A stretch of DNA of 64,000 nt from Asterochloris sp. CNOR1 (taxonomy: Eukaryota; Chlorophyta; Trebouxiophyceae; Trebouxiales; Trebouxiaceae): positions 682,001-746,000 of the forward strand of contig OZ017748.1 of assembly GCA_963969365.1 (NCBI GenBank), read 5' to 3'. Each line of letters begins with the position of its first letter. The first letter of the stretch is position 1. Shown here piece after piece: positions 16,501-28,446 of this stretch. Position numbers and translations under genes: made by a program. The notes beneath the pieces were generated by a model. That model was not told the DNA's origin. It ran no database searches and saw only the letters and a list, made by a program, of their open reading frames with translations.

Positions 16501-17628
16501 AGCCTGCACAGCATTGGGCAGCCGCTCTGCCTGGCTCCAATTGCCTCAGCCCGCACTGCAAAATGCACTGCCCAGCTCGGCGTTGCCCTTGTGTGCTGCC
16601 AAGACTGAGCCACGCCATGCGCCTGCAGGGCCCGCGCATGAGCATGAAGGAGCAAATTGGAAACTTCAGCAAGATCATCTATGTGGGAGGTGAGCTGCGT
16701 GTGGCGCCTGTATGGGTGTGTGCATGACAGCTCTGTGTGGGTGATGGCAGAAGCTGCTGTAGGCCAAGCTGCATGACCTGCAATTTGCAGGGCCAGCTGT
16801 TCCGCACAAAACGCATGCCAGCTGTGCTATGAGGCCACCACATGCATGCCAGCTGCACTGCACACTGGCGTCCTGCTAGCTGACCCTCACCTAGAGCAGC
16901 TCAGGCCTGGCCAAAGTCTGCCATGCCTATGCAGGCAACTGCGCTTCGCTGCGCATGGATAACCTGCTGAACAGCGACGCCTTGACCATGTTTGTGCTGG
17001 AATCGCTCCCGCTCTGGTACTTTCCACTCCTGGTAGGCCCTGCCTGGGTTTGTGCTGAGATGCCTGGCATGCTCTTGGGCCCTGGTGGCCAACTCCAGAT
17101 GGTACGCCTGTTTGTCACCTTCAGCAAGTCCAAATCCAGGCTAGCTACTCCAGCAAACCCCTGCTGCTCCTAGATTGGCTGGTGTCAGCTCCTGTGCACC
17201 TGTCTGCAGGTTCCTTACAAACACTTTGTGCCCATCATGTAAGTCCAGAGCTGCATTAGTCTGTCCTGCTCTTCTTGGTCCTGGTCTACCAGGTGCATGC
17301 ACTGCAAGCCAAAGTTGACAGCATGGCCAGCCAGTCTTGCAGATATGAGCCTGGCGTGTTCACAGAGGAAGAGGGGCTGAACTGGGATCGAGCCTGGCAC
17401 TGGGCCCATGAGCAACCTGAGGCTGTTGCAGAGGTGGTCAGGGAGGCAAATAAGTTTGCCCAACTTCATCTGTCCAAGAAAGGCAAGACGTGCTACATGG
17501 CTCGAGCAATGATGCACTATGCCAAGCTGATGACAGATCGGAGCAACGTGAAGCACTTATGGGAGCAGAGTGTTGAAGAATTCCCCTTTGAAGGCCAGTA
17601 CAGTCACCTGACAGCAAACAGTCCCTGA
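13572..17628 (+). CDS. GT90 (CAP10/POGLUT-like) glycosyltransferase, N-terminus unresolved
   Basis: Glycosyltransferase family 90 proteins transfer xylose or glucose in the secretory pathway. In-phase exons: 13572-13881, 14504-14564, 14828-14906, 15047-15115, one from 15363 with unresolved end, 16209-16299, 16629-16689, 16935-17032, 17210-17238, 17343-17628. The C-terminal half shows the family pattern: RKRSNELYAKF, MSMKEQIGNFSKIIYVGG, ASLRMDNLLNSDALTMF, PLLVPYKHFVPI, then AWHWAHEQPEAVAEV and ANKFAQLHLS. Upstream exons read HIDWLGQHKNGRTVVPAIF, then FNIGGLGWFDLPNF and VPLPNFIFAG. The catalytic-core region around 15480-15740 contains two diverged copies (KRAVFLGSDTG and KRAVFPCSKYE), so the exon there is unsettled. 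I could not place the start codon; an ATG at 13519 does not join in phase. A TGTAA lies 58 bases after the stop. Confidence 0.8.
15485..15740 (+). repeat. Diverged tandem duplication inside the GT90 gene
   Basis: A segment starting CTGATCACCCCAGGGCT near 15499 recurs near 15676 with the same beginning, and both copies continue into AAGCG-GCAGT-TT coding KRAV-F. The period is about 180 bases. One copy is probably exon and the other intron, but I cannot say which. Confidence 0.65.
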
Positions 17629-17685
17629 GTCTCCTGCTGCTGCGTATTGCAAGTTAGCCATAGAGGCTTCAAGGCCAGGGCCCAA

Positions 17686-17690
17686 TGTAA
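17686..17690 (+). terminator. TGTAA poly(A) signal of the GT90 gene
   Basis: Chlorophyte-type polyadenylation signal 58 bases after the TGA. Confidence 0.6.
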
Positions 17691-18510
17691 TAGCATGATG
17701 CCAAAACTGTGCAACTACACGGTAATCACCTACTCTTATGAGCCATGCCCTTCAAGTCAGCATATAGTGAAGTTGGGAAATGGTTGCTTTTGCTATGTGG
17801 TGTAGCTTCAAGCCTCGAGCAGCTCCTGTGCAGTCAGCTCAAATTAGATATTGGACCCTTGCAGCCCTTCAACTTTGAGCAGGGGCTCCACACAAGGTCG
17901 CAAGGCATCAGAAGACACATCTACCTACATTCGACACCAACTGAACAGATTGCAATAGGCCTGGTGGGTAGAGGCAAGCAAGTTTGTCAACATGAGTCTC
18001 TTCTCATAATGGTCAGTGCTGGTTTTGCTGGCTGAGGTTTGTCTCATCTGAAACGGGCTCAGGAATGTTGCTGCGCTTGCAGTCCTGGCTGGCTGTGGAG
18101 GGGGCTGTGTGCGCGAGTAGAAGCCTGATGCGTGTGGCAGTCGCTGCCTAGACCTCTGGGAGGTTGGTCTGCTCTCTGACATGGCAGTGCCCTCAGGCTG
18201 CATTACTTCCCTTTGGGAACTCCCAAGCTGCAGGCTGAGCTTGAGACTCGCATTGGTTGCTGGACTGGACTCCAGGGCCTTGAGTCAAGGCCCCTGACTG
18301 CACTGACTCTCTGTGCTTGCTCTGTGGCAACCTGAAGACAGCACTGTGCAGTAAGCACAGATGTAGACGATTGACAGTGACAGCGGAGGCTTTGCCACAA
18401 ACACTGTTTCACAGCCTGCTGGTCAACAAATGAATCACAACGACCCTTACGTTGCAGATGCGCTCTGAGGAACCCCCTGAGATCTCCCTCGCCTGGCAAC
18501 CTGCTGTGCC
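17691..18510. other. Intergenic, no gene seen
   Basis: About 800 bases between the GT90 poly(A) signal and the minus-strand coding exon at 18511. No domain, tRNA or convincing splice pattern. Confidence 0.45.
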
Positions 18511-18701
18511 TCACTTGTGCTGCGTGTCCACAAACTCTGAGATGGCCTTCAGCGCCTCATCTGTACTCATGCTGAACAGGGGGGTCCTGGGCCCCGCCAG
18601 CTGCTCTGCTGTGGTGCTGTGCATGGACTTGAGGACGCAGCCATCCAACTTAGCAAGGCGATCGCCCTTGGCCAAGGCAAGATCTTGCATGTCCTGTGAG
18701 C
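18511..18701 (-). CDS. Short unrecognised C-terminal exon or small protein
   Basis: On the minus strand an exon after an ACCAG acceptor at 18702-18706 reads SQDMQDLALAKGD and RLAKLDGCVLKSM, and ends DEALKAISEFVDTQHK and TGA at 18511-18513. The composition is that of a compact helical protein. An ATGTCAG at 18748-18754 would join in phase (M-S-G-S-Q-D), but the 46-base intron would be very short for this genome. Family not recognised. Confidence 0.4.
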
Positions 18702-18810
18702 CTGGTCATGAAGCCTTCAACCTGCCTTTAGGACGCCAGGGCAGCACCTGACATAGTGTGAGATTTAGCTTGAAGTTTGCAAGTGTAACAACCTACCTCA
18801 CACAGCGCTC

Positions 18811-18815
18811 TTACA
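18811..18815 (-). terminator. TGTAA poly(A) signal (minus strand)
   Basis: TTACA on the plus strand, 35 bases past the stop of the F-box-like gene. It supports that gene being transcribed on this strand. Confidence 0.45.
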
Positions 18816-18849
18816 CTATGTTGATCATGGGGCTTCATCCCCAGAAACT

Positions 18850-19621
18850 TCACTTTCCATGCACTTGGAACATGCAGGGGCGCAGATCTGTTGCGATCAA
18901 TTTGCGCTTGCTCGCGAATTGCTCGGTTTTCTGACAATAAATCATGCTAATAGTGAAATGGGGGCGAGGGAGGAAGTCCTCAAACTTTTTCAGAGTCAGA
19001 TGTTTCTCCACGTACTGGTGAGCAATGTGCTCTGGCCTGTTGAACAACACAAAGAATCCACCGATCCTGGGCTCAAGGGTGATATATGGTTTCCTCTTGA
19101 ACGCTGTGGGACTTTGTGGTCTCAGGCGGAGGTTGACTGGCGACTCCAGCTGCTCCCACAGAACATTCATGCCCTTCTCAATGAGTGTGGCCCTGGAGTA
19201 GTTGACAGGCGTACCTCGGCGAAATCTGGGGATGACAACAGAGGTCAGCCATTTTGCAGCACCAGATACGACCGCGTTGTTACTGGTTCACCTGGCAGCA
19301 GAGCTAGCCAGTTCATTGAACTGGTCACTGACCGCTGAAGTCCACAAAATAAGCCACAACCTCACACCATTCGCTGCCACCAGAGTGGGTCACGAAGTGT
19401 CTGAACCGGTGAGTGGGCGACTTTAGCCATGCAGGTATGGTATCATGCATCCTCCTCATGAAGAACTTGCCTGTAAGCCTGAGCATGATCCACTCCTTCG
19501 TGGAGATGTTCTCCAAGCACATAGATCTCAGCTCCTTCGGGAGACCCCAGAGGGGCTGCTGTGAATTAGGGAGTGGCATCGTACTGCGGCAGTAAATAGC
19601 CAGTCTTCGACCTACGATCAT
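18850..19621 (-). CDS. Unknown protein with F-box-like N-terminus
   Basis: Two exons, 19621-19368 and 19282-18850, with an 85-base GT-AG intron, keep frame and give 228 residues. The N-terminal part (GLPKELRSMCLENISTKEWI, then MLRLTGK) resembles an F-box: L-P then spaced Leu/Ile and Trp with a basic end. The rest is basic and aromatic (WLTSVVIPRFRRGTPVNYSR, GGFFVLFNRPEHIAHQYVEK) and not recognised. A TGTAA signal follows the stop by 35 bases. The start lies only 94 bases from the start of the NUMOD3-repeat gene on the other strand. The opposite strand is also open for about 160 codons, so this is tentative. Confidence 0.45.
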
Positions 19622-19715
19622 GAGGTTAGTGAATTAACACCTACAATATCTCCTGACAGCAGCTGAGCGTGCCACTTTGCAATGCCATGACTGAATTCAG
19701 TTGCATGGCCAATTG

Positions 19716-21778
19716 ATGCTGCTACGCCGTGTTGCATCCAAAACAGTCCTGAGATTGAAGCATGGCACCTGGCAGCCCCAGCTCCGCAGCAAGAAGCAGC
19801 TGGTGGTGGTCAGAATTGCTGCTGTGCAGCAAACGAAAATAGCTTCCAGGCATGATATTATCTGATGTCCGGGATATGTGCAGGTCTGCCCAGACATGAC
19901 GCTCAGGAGCTTCACATGCTGATTCAGGAAAGCCTCAGCTGATGATGTGCAGGAGGGCCTGGCCCCGCGCAGCACTAAGAGGTTTGCCCCTGCATGCCCA
20001 TTGCCTGCTCCAGCTTGTGCTGCAAGCAGCCCTGATCTGGCCTACAGGCAGCATGTGCCAGATGGACCCGACCAGGCGACACACACTGTCACCCAGTCAC
20101 GCAGCAAATCAGGTAGAGGCTCAGACAGGGCACCCCGCCACCCCAAGGGGTACTGGCTCGATGATGCAGTGCTCCTGCGTGAGCTGGTGCCATACCTGAA
20201 GCCAGTGGGCAGGGCCAAACTCCAGGCTTTGGGTGGCCGGTTGGCCATTCCTGGACCAGGCAGGGGGTCAGCTCCCCCATCCCCCGCACTGGCCCCAGAC
20301 ATGTCCAAGCCAGAGCGCGCCCAATTCAGGCTGCCCGTGCTGGCTGAGCTGCGGCGGCAGGGCAACTATGCCCTCATCAATGCCATTGCCAGGCGTGGCG
20401 GCCTGACAGCGGTGGCTGATCACCTGGGATTCCAGGCCTCCAGGTGGGCACAGCATTTGAGGGCTGGTTGGACTGACTCTGAGTGGTAGCTGGCGAAAGG
20501 GCTGCTGTGCTTGCAACTATAAAGAAGGGCAGAGTGAGTTCTTGTCAGCCCGTAAGTGCCCTGCCTGAGCCGCTTCTTGTGCCGTACAGGTTGAGCCATA
20601 CGCCAGGACGCAGGAAGGTGCGCCGCATTGGCAGCATGCAGTGGGAGTCATGTCTATGCCACAGCCTCTGCTGAACGATCGTGTGTGCTGGTGCAGGGCT
20701 TCCAGCTGTCCAAAAAGGCAAAAGCAGCAATCTCGCATGCACGCACAGGCCGTCCTGTGTCTGAGGGTGAGGCGCTCGTGTGCTGTATCGGGTGCAACAA
20801 GCTGCTCTTGATATGCGCCCTCTTGTCGTGCACAGCCATCAGGAGCATGTTCAGCGTTGCTGACATGCCTCGTGACACTTCTATTCCGCAGTCTCCCAGC
20901 TGTTGTATCTGCATATTGTTGATGCAGAGAGCCGGCTCAGAATGAGCCAAAGCAAGCTGGGCAAGCGCCATACAGCTGAGACAAGGCTTAAGATGTCCGT
21001 CACCCGGAAACACAAGGCAGCCACTAAGTGGGTCCCGTGCCTTCTCAAAAGCTGCGCCAGGGTGTTGCAGTGACACAGACTTGCCTCCATCCAGTGTAGC
21101 AGGCCCAGGATTGCTTGTCTGCCTTGCTTCAGGCGTGCAGAGTTAGAACGCGAGGGACGGAGGCACATTTCAGCTGATGAGCTGCAAGGTGACCTGCTGT
21201 CTGCTGTTCACATCCGCAGCTTTCATTGGATCTACCATTGGGGCTGCAGCCCAGTACAACGATGGTGCATCCTTAGGAGAGTTCGCTTGCTCACATGGCC
21301 GCTGTTGGCACCTGCTTGTGCATGGGGAGCTGGGCGCCACACACTGAGCTCATACCGGCAGGCCTCTTCTCTGCCATGCAGACGAGTCCCTCTTAGTAGA
21401 AGAGTCAGTGAATGAGATGATGTACTTACGGCGTGACCTTGCAGCTGCGGTGGAGGCCTTTGCCAGAGGTGAGTACGTTTGACCTGGCAGCAGGTCTTTT
21501 ACTCTGTGAGACTGCCACTCACAGGACTGGTTAGTAGCGGTCACCTTGTCGTGGCCTCAGCAAATGCTCTGTCACAGCAGGAAACAAGACGGCTTGCCAC
21601 ATGAGATGTCACACTGCCAGAGCTCGAATCACCCATTTGCACGAGGCCTTTGGTGTGCTGTGCAGAGCATGGAGGCAAGCCGACCCTGGAGCAGGCTGCC
21701 AGCAAGAGCCCTGACCTATTTCGTAAATTCACGCGATACCTCACGCTGAGAGAGTTTGTCAGGACCCGGGGCCTGTGA
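19716..21778 (+). CDS. Organelle-targeted NUMOD3-repeat protein
   Basis: Eight exons (19716-19849, 19928-20443, 20590-20617, 20697-20766, 20892-21036, 21133-21188, 21382-21468, 21666-21778) join in phase to 382 residues. The N-terminus (MLLRRVASKTVLRLKHG, no acidic residues for about 45 positions) looks like a plastid or mitochondrial transit peptide. Next comes HPKGYWLDDAVLLRELVPYL, then LPVLAELRRQGNYALINAI and RRGGLTAVADHLGF, a module I recall from plastid proteins. Two NUMOD3-like motifs follow (SKKAKAAISHARTGRPVSE and SKLGKRHTAETRLKMSVTRK); these helical units bind DNA in homing nucleases. The tail is an acidic/basic coiled coil (RAELEREGRR, ESVNEMMYLRRDL) ending LREFVRTRGL. No nuclease domain is visible. 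The first intron has a GC donor (GCATGA). Nucleic-acid binding in an organelle is inference. Confidence 0.75.
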
Positions 21779-23253
21779 TCAGCGCCTCATCAACACTGAT
21801 GGCAAAGAAAACTGTACACATGGCATGCCTGCCATATGACATGTTGATGCACGCCATTACTTTTGCCTCAGCATGCTAGACAATTTTGCATCTGATTCTG
21901 CCCCCCACTCTCATCTGCTGGCCATACCAGAACGTCATCTCATTCGCTGCTTGTGCTAGATGGCTACTTGGACTCTTTCACATTGTGGGCTCAAGCTCAG
22001 CCAGCTTCACTCATCTATGTGCCAGCCTTTAAATGCCTGCCTATCAATGCTTGACGAATACTCAAATGCGTTTCATATTGACTCTGGGGATACTGCAGGC
22101 ATGTTGAGTCCAGCTGTGGTCGGCTGAGTAGCCAGGCAAGAGCTCCTGTCTCAATGCCAATCAATTGAACAAGCTGCCACCCTGCCGAGAGGATGGCCGC
22201 TGCTGCAACCTAGCCTCAAGATCTTGTCTGAGCTTAGGTAGCTGGCCCAGATGCTCTGAGGCGCAGTCAGCAAAGCAGTCTGCAAGTACCTCCTGCAAGC
22301 AGCACCAGTGGTAGATGTGTTGGAAAGGGCGCGCCCAGCTGCCGGCTTATGCACACCAGTGGCTACTGGCAACCACACCTGAGCTCTCGTGATCTGCTGC
22401 TCATTGGGTTGCGCTGGGAGCTGCCCCTGCAGGAGCACAGGGAAGCCCTCAGCACTGGGAGCCTGTGCACAACGTCATAGGCTTGCACAAAGCACATGCT
22501 GAGGTGTCGCCGGCAGACACCGAGTGCCACAGTAAAGCTAAAGCCCATTGCCCACCTGCACAAGATCCTGGCACCGCTGAGTGCACCTCGTCAGCCGCCC
22601 CTGCATGGCAAAGAAGTACTGACAACTTGAGCTCACAGTTCAGAGCAGTTTGTTCCTTGCATTGAGAGCATGTGTGTATGCTGCAGAGCAATGCAAGGCA
22701 GGCTGCACTCCCTCTGCATTTCAATCTTGAGCACAGCTGCAAAGGAAACCCTCACCGAGAATTCCTGCAGCATCCCGTTGACTGTGTTCTGTGCGTGCAT
22801 GACAGGCAACTCACACCTCTGCACGCTGCAGGCAAGAAACAGCACCTGTCAGCTGTGCCTGGGGTTAGATTAGTAGCCTTTCAAGCCAATTGCAGCCTAT
22901 CTGGGTTGTGGCAGAGATACTTGCTTGGTCTCAGCTCCTCACCACTGCTGCAGATCTTCCTGAGTTGCTGCTGTGTCACAGCACTTTGCAGCCTCCAAGT
23001 AGCCTTGTTTTTGCAAAGGTCGCAGATAGCCGTGCTCTATGCTGGTTACAAGGTCTCTCATAGCCTGCATTTTATCAGACACTCGCTGAGGATGAGCAGG
23101 TGTGTCATAAAATAGCTGTCTCCAAGTGCACCTTTGTCAGTCCCTCAGCTTTAGCCTCTGCTGAAGTCATGATGCAAGGACTATGAGGTGAGCTGGAAAT
23201 TTGCACTTGTCTGTCGGTATGCACTTGCCTTCTATTCTTGGTCCCCAGATGAT
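21779..23253. other. 1.5 kb intergenic, no gene seen
   Basis: No open stretch here has a recognisable domain or joins in phase to another. It lies between the NUMOD3-repeat stop and the ADPRM-like start and is relatively AT-rich at 21800-22100. Confidence 0.5.
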
Positions 23254-25649
23254 ATGAGGCACCTGCTGCAAGGACGACCGAGTGCTGTGTGTCCTCAAGC
23301 TGAGGTCTCAGCTGCCAGGCCTCAGGTGCAAGCATACACTGCTCAACTCAAACGCTCAGCTGCCAGCTGTCAGTCCATGGCAATCAGTGATCAGCCCAGA
23401 TCAGACAGCCTGTTTCGCTTTGGCATTGTCTCTGATATTCAGTACGCAGACATAGATGATGGGCATAGTCACAAAGGCACCCCCAGGTACGGCGTGTGTG
23501 ACACACATGCCGTGGCAGGTTGCCAGATATCCCATAGATATCAACTGTTTGCAGGTACTATCGCGCAGCGTTGGACGGGTTGAAGCGCGCTGTGATTGGC
23601 TGGCAGCAGCAGGAGGTTGCCTTTGCCATGCACCTAGGTGACATTGTTGATGGTGAGCCTCTCTGCCAGCAAGCTAGCCCTGTGTGGCACCACACGAGCC
23701 CCAGAGGTTCTGCTCTGGTGCCCGCATCACAGCTGCCTGTCACAGGCAGTGCAGGATGGCAGTCTCAAGATGGACGGCGGCAGCCTCCCAAGCCTGCACC
23801 CTGGCCCAAGCCTCGCGCAGCATCGGGACAGGACGGGCCTTACTCCTGAACACTGCCTGCAGGTTTCAACCCCCCAGAAATTGCAGAGACTGCTCTGCAC
23901 CGTGTTATTTCGGCGTTTGACCTCCTTCAGAGGCCTGTATACCACATGCTTGGCAACCACTGCCTGTGTGAGCATTACCAGCGGTCTCAATTGTAGCTGT
24001 TGTTACCAAGATGCTCATGGCAGGCCTAGTGCGTCGCGGCAGCACTCATGTGTACTGCAAGAGGAGCAGATGCTTGGGGCTTGTCTGAGCTGCTGTTCCA
24101 AGCAACTGCGTTGTGCAGTCTGTGCAGCCTGAGACAGCGCTTGTGGCGCCGCCACCATTCCTCAAAGCTGCGAGACTTGGCCTGCTTGCAGACAATTTGA
24201 CCAGGCCCGTCCTTCACAAAGCCCTGAGGCTGGGGCCTGCACCTGGTGGGGCTTCATACTATAGCTTCACCCCCCACCCAACATACCGTTTTATTGTGAC
24301 AGATAGCTATGATGTGAGCGTGCTGGGTGAGCCGAAGCATGCCTGGGCAAATGCCTGCAGCAGGCCCTCCTTGGCATGTGCTGTGAGGAACAACTGTGCT
24401 GTGAGCAATTTCTTGTGAGGCTAAGCCTTTGTCAGTGGCCATCTGCCCAGGGTTTGTGTTTGTCTGCACTTCAGGAGAGCACATTGTGCGCCATGCTTGT
24501 GGCTACGTGCGTCTGCCCCATGCCACCTGCTTTGTGATGAGTGCTGACCTGCACAGGCAGTGAGGTGCATTGCTAGGTTGTGCTGCTGCTGTGCTGCAGG
24601 CTGGCCTGAAGGACACCCCCGCCATGAGCAGGCACTGCAGATCCTGAACGCAAACAACCCAAACGAGGTATGCCTTGCCTCACTCCGCGTGGTGACCATA
24701 TGACATCCTTGCACTTGCCTTTAAGCCTGGCTGCCTTCAAACAGCATGCTCAATGTCATCCAAGATCTTCGTGTAGAACAAGAACCAGCCCGAAGGATTG
24801 AAGGGGCCTGCCAGGAGGTTTGTCAAGTTTGGAGGCGGCATCAGTGCTGAGCAAATGAAATGGCTACGGTCAGAGTTGACGGCGGCCCGGGCAGCCCAGC
24901 AGAAGGCTGTTCTCTTCGGCCACATTCCAATTCATCCAGGTATAACACAAGGCTGTTCTGCTTGCATGCCTGCATAGACACAGCACCCTAGAGAGCTGTG
25001 CACTGCAGAAGAGCACCAAGGCTGTGCCTGCTGCTGACTTGCAGATACCTGCCCACCTGTGTGTCTCTCCTGGAGCTTTGAAGAGCTTTTGGACATCTGC
25101 CAGGAGTTTTCCGGAACTGTGGTGGCCACTTTTACAGGCCATGCACATGCGGTGCGCATGGGTTGCAGCAGTCTCTGCATGTGGCAGGAGCTTTGCTGTC
25201 AGCACACTGTGACCCCGGGGAGGAAGTGCGCTGTGGTTACATGCCAAGGCGGTGCTCAACTGCCCTGCTACGCGCATGCTCTGTGCTCGTTGTCATGCAT
25301 GCTGCTCTGCATACTGTGTAGAAGCAGCTGCAGACGACACCCTCGATTGTCGTGCCGCGTGCAGGATGGAGCTGCATTTGATGAACAGAGCTCAGTCCAT
25401 CACCGAGTCCTGAATGCAGTGGTGGAGACACTGCCGGGTACTGACTGCTACGGAGTTGTTGATGTTTTTGAGGACTGCCTCAAGCTGACAGGCTTTGGAC
25501 GCCTGGAGACAGCTGACATGCCAAGCGGACAGCATGCTGCTGCCCCACAGCACTTGGCCGGCCCTGTACCAGATGTGCAGCCTGGCCAGCATCAGCAGGA
25601 TCAGAAGCTTGAACAAGCTGCCATAGCTCGGCAGCTATGGAGGCCGTAA
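23254..25649 (+). CDS. ADPRM: Manganese-dependent ADP-ribose/CDP-alcohol diphosphatase
   Basis: Calcineurin-like metallophosphoesterase that hydrolyses ADP-ribose, CDP-alcohols and related diphosphates. Exons 23254-23486, 23555-23652, 23863-23967, 24192-24326, 24600-24667, 24777-24939, 25045-25151, 25365-25649; 397 residues, all phases agree. Metal-site motifs are in order: FGIVSDIQYADIDDG, HLGDIVDG, VYHMLGNHCLYN, FGHIPIHPG and FTGHAHADG; family signatures GWPEGHPRHEQALQILN, RRFVKFGGGISAEQMKWLR and VHHRVLNAVVE also fit. The catalytic domain begins near residue 50. The first ATG (23254) adds a basic, acid-free stretch that could be a transit peptide; the ATG at 23377 would give a cytosolic form. 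The C-terminal 40 residues are Gln-rich and not conserved. Confidence 0.95.
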
Positions 25650-25784
25650 GCAGGTTGTCAGATAGTGCTTACTGGGTTGGAGGTTGGATACTCAAGCCCA
25701 TGGCCAGAAAGTGTGGGGAGCCAGGCTGTGAATCGATGTCATGAAGCGAAATGCACAGATCGAGAGTGGGCTCTGAGTTTCGAC

Positions 25785-28446
25785 ATGCCGGAACGCATTG
25801 AGCATCCTGAGGGGGAGCAGCATCCTGAGGGGGAGGCTGCGGGGCCTCCACCAGGCCGGACAAGAATTGGTTTCGCTCTAGTGCCAGTCAAGGCAAGCAA
25901 GCATGCCACTGATGTCAGAATTGCATCTTCCGCAGAGGGGCGTCCTGGCTGCAGGCAGGCAAGCATCTCAAGCCCAAACTCTTGGAACTGGCAGACAGTG
26001 CTGGTTTGGATCTCATTCCCATAATTCCCGATCAGCCTGTTGAGGACCAGGGCCCCTTTGATATCATCCTCCATAAGGCCAGGAGCCAAGGTGCTGTCTA
26101 ATTCATGCACGCATGTGCCATCTGTGCTGCAGCACGAGAGCAGGTTCGCAGCAAGCTTGGTGCCACGCCTGCACTGACATGGACTGGCCAAAAAGTATGG
26201 ATGTAGCTGCCATGTGGTCTTCACGACAATGGCACAACATATCTACCAGGTCATGATGGGACTGCAGCTTGCCGCCCACACTGCTGCCTGCAGACTGGCA
26301 GCGTGAGCTGAAGTCCTATGTCGCACGGCACCCCAGCACGCGCCTGCTGGACTCTTTTGAGGCAATCGAGGTGCTGGGCAACCGCGACAGGATGTTGCGA
26401 GCGCTGGACGGCGGGCTGCGCCTGAAGGCGCCTGGCGCTGCGGAGGGCCAGGAGCTCATGTGCCGCGTGCCGGTGCAGGTCACCATTGACACAGGTGCAT
26501 GGCCCGACTGTGGCTGCATGTATGCTGCAGGCTTGCAGGCTGAGCAGACGCTTTGCCAAGCAGCTGCAGGCTCCAGAGCTGAGCAGATGCTATGCCAGAT
26601 GGCTGTAGGCGCCCCGTGAAGGGAGCCTGCAGGCCAGCGAGAATTGGTGCATGGAAGCGTGCTGGCAGGGTGCACATGAAGTGCTGGATGTTGGTCGTGC
26701 TGCATGCTGGGGCATGCTGGCGGTGTCAGGCGCAGCGTGCTGTGGCATTGAGGTGGGAAGCCCGTCAGGCAGGGGTGCCCGTTCTGTTTGCTGCATATCA
26801 AGCCAGTAGGCGCCCTGCTTGCATATGGGCATGCGGGAGAAAGACACTCGCTGAGCTCGTCAGCTTGATCTGATCACATTTGTCACAATTGCTGTAGCTC
26901 AGGGGGGCTGTGCCCTGCTCAGCAAGAAGCGCGGGCGTGATGGAGATCGCTGCAGCCTCTCAGCCTCCTGCTGACCTCACCTGCCTGCGTCACACTGCAG
27001 GCTGCACCGCAGAGCAGGCGCAGCAGCACGTGAAGCATGCGGGCATGCGGTACCCCCTGCTGGCCAAACCCTACTGGACGGACAGGGAAGGGGCCCACGG
27101 CTTGGCTCTGGTGCATGGCAGGAAGGCCCTGGCAGCGCTGGTGGCCGGCTCCAGTGATGCTGGCCTGCAGCTGCCTTTGACGGTGCACCAGTATGTGGAT
27201 CATGGCGGCTGCCTCTTCAAGGTAGGTTTGTGACATTGAGCTGCAGGCGGGGAGACGCTGCATGGCTGTGCAGGCAATTCACTGTTGATCTCCAGGCGCT
27301 GCACATGCCTGCTGAGCTCTTGTGCTGAGAGCACCCTCTCACTGCAGCAATATTGACTCCCTGGTGCCCACATGCCTGCTCAAATGCTGAAGTCTGGACT
27401 GCCAGGCAGCCCCCCTGCCTGCTTCAATGCTGTAGTCTGGACTGCCAAGCGTTTGCCTGTGCCCTTTAAGTGCTGCGCTGTGGACGCACCCTTCCCTGCA
27501 GTCTCCTGCAAGCCATTCGCATCTATCTGTTGCTGGTAACTGGGCAGTACACCAGGTGCGGTCCTGTTGCACATCCCCAAGCTGCCACGCCTGCACAGCG
27601 CTGCTGCAAGTGCGGCCCCTGCCCGCGCTGCAGGTCTATGTGCTGGGGAACTCCACCTTCTGTACCAGAAGGGCCTCGCTGTCCGTGCCCCCCGCGGACC
27701 GCCAGGTCGTGCAGGAGGGCAGCGGCCTGCAGAAGCTGGACCGCGTGTCCGCCTTCCAGAAGGATGCAGGGCACGCCTGCGGGGTGCCCCAACCCCCTGC
27801 GTGGCTCGTGGAGGCTCTGGCAGACAAGCTGCGACAGCGTCTGGGCCTGCACCTCTTCAATTTTGACATGATCCGGCCAGCCGATCCCTCCCAGCTGGTG
27901 CCAGGTGCGCCGCTGCTGTGCCGCACTGGAAGTGCGGCTCAAGGGTCGCTGGGCTGAGCCACGGGTACCTGTCAGAGGCATGTGAGCTTGGGCAGGGGCC
28001 TTTTCGTGTGCACTCCAACTTTGACTTGATGGGCCCTTCGCCCCCCTTCGGCCAAGTGCACTGCTGCTGCGTTGCGTGGGCCCTTACCTCTTCATCAGGA
28101 CCTGATCCGACCTATTGCAGCAGCCAGGTGAGTGTCAGCTGCGTTGTGCTGGCTTGGTAACCACTGCGCTCAGCCAAGCTTGTTCAGTCCTGGAGGTGCC
28201 CATGTGGGGGACAGAGAGTGCAGTGCTGGACATGTACGGCTCAGATGACAAGTGACTGCTGCACACGCACAGGCTATGAGACCATTGTGTCCTGCTTGCG
28301 CTGGACACGCACTTCCTGCTGCAGGGCATGCGCATGCAGACTATCTTGTGCTGGACTGCAACTACTGGCCTGGTTTTGAGAAGACTGACAACTATGCGGA
28401 GTTGATGCTGCAATTTCTGCAAGACCTTGCCTCTGGCAGGTTGTGA
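25785..28446 (+). CDS. ITPK1: Inositol-tetrakisphosphate 1-kinase (ITPK)
   Basis: ATP-grasp kinase that phosphorylates inositol polyphosphates; plant ITPKs act in phytate and inositol pyrophosphate synthesis. Exons 25785-25892, 25955-26090, 26294-26494, 27001-27221, 27634-27904, 28340-28446 give 347 residues, the normal length. Motifs: RTRIGFALVPVK, PVEDQGPFDIILHK, VLGNRDRML, MRYPLLAKPYWTD, HQYVDHGGCLFKVYVLGN, LRQRLGLHLFNFDMIR and VLDCNYWPGFEK; the DxNxxP metal site and ATP-grasp strands are present. The N-terminus has a small HPEGE repeat. Intron 1 starts GCAAGC and is a well-supported GC-AG intron, because the exons meet in phase inside the conserved N-domain. Introns at 26500-26620 and 27360-27470 contain short degenerate tandem repeats. 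Confidence 0.95.
27362..27462. repeat. Degenerate tandem repeat in an ITPK intron
   Basis: Two copies of about 55 bases of the pattern CAAATGCTGAAGTCTGGACT / CAATGCTGTAGTCTGGACT, each followed by GCCA-G. Confidence 0.6.

Noticed and set aside
18859-19338. 160-codon open frame on the plus strand opposite the F-box-like gene
   Set aside because: The minus strand gives an in-phase spliced protein with an F-box-like start and a poly(A) signal; the plus frame shows no domain.
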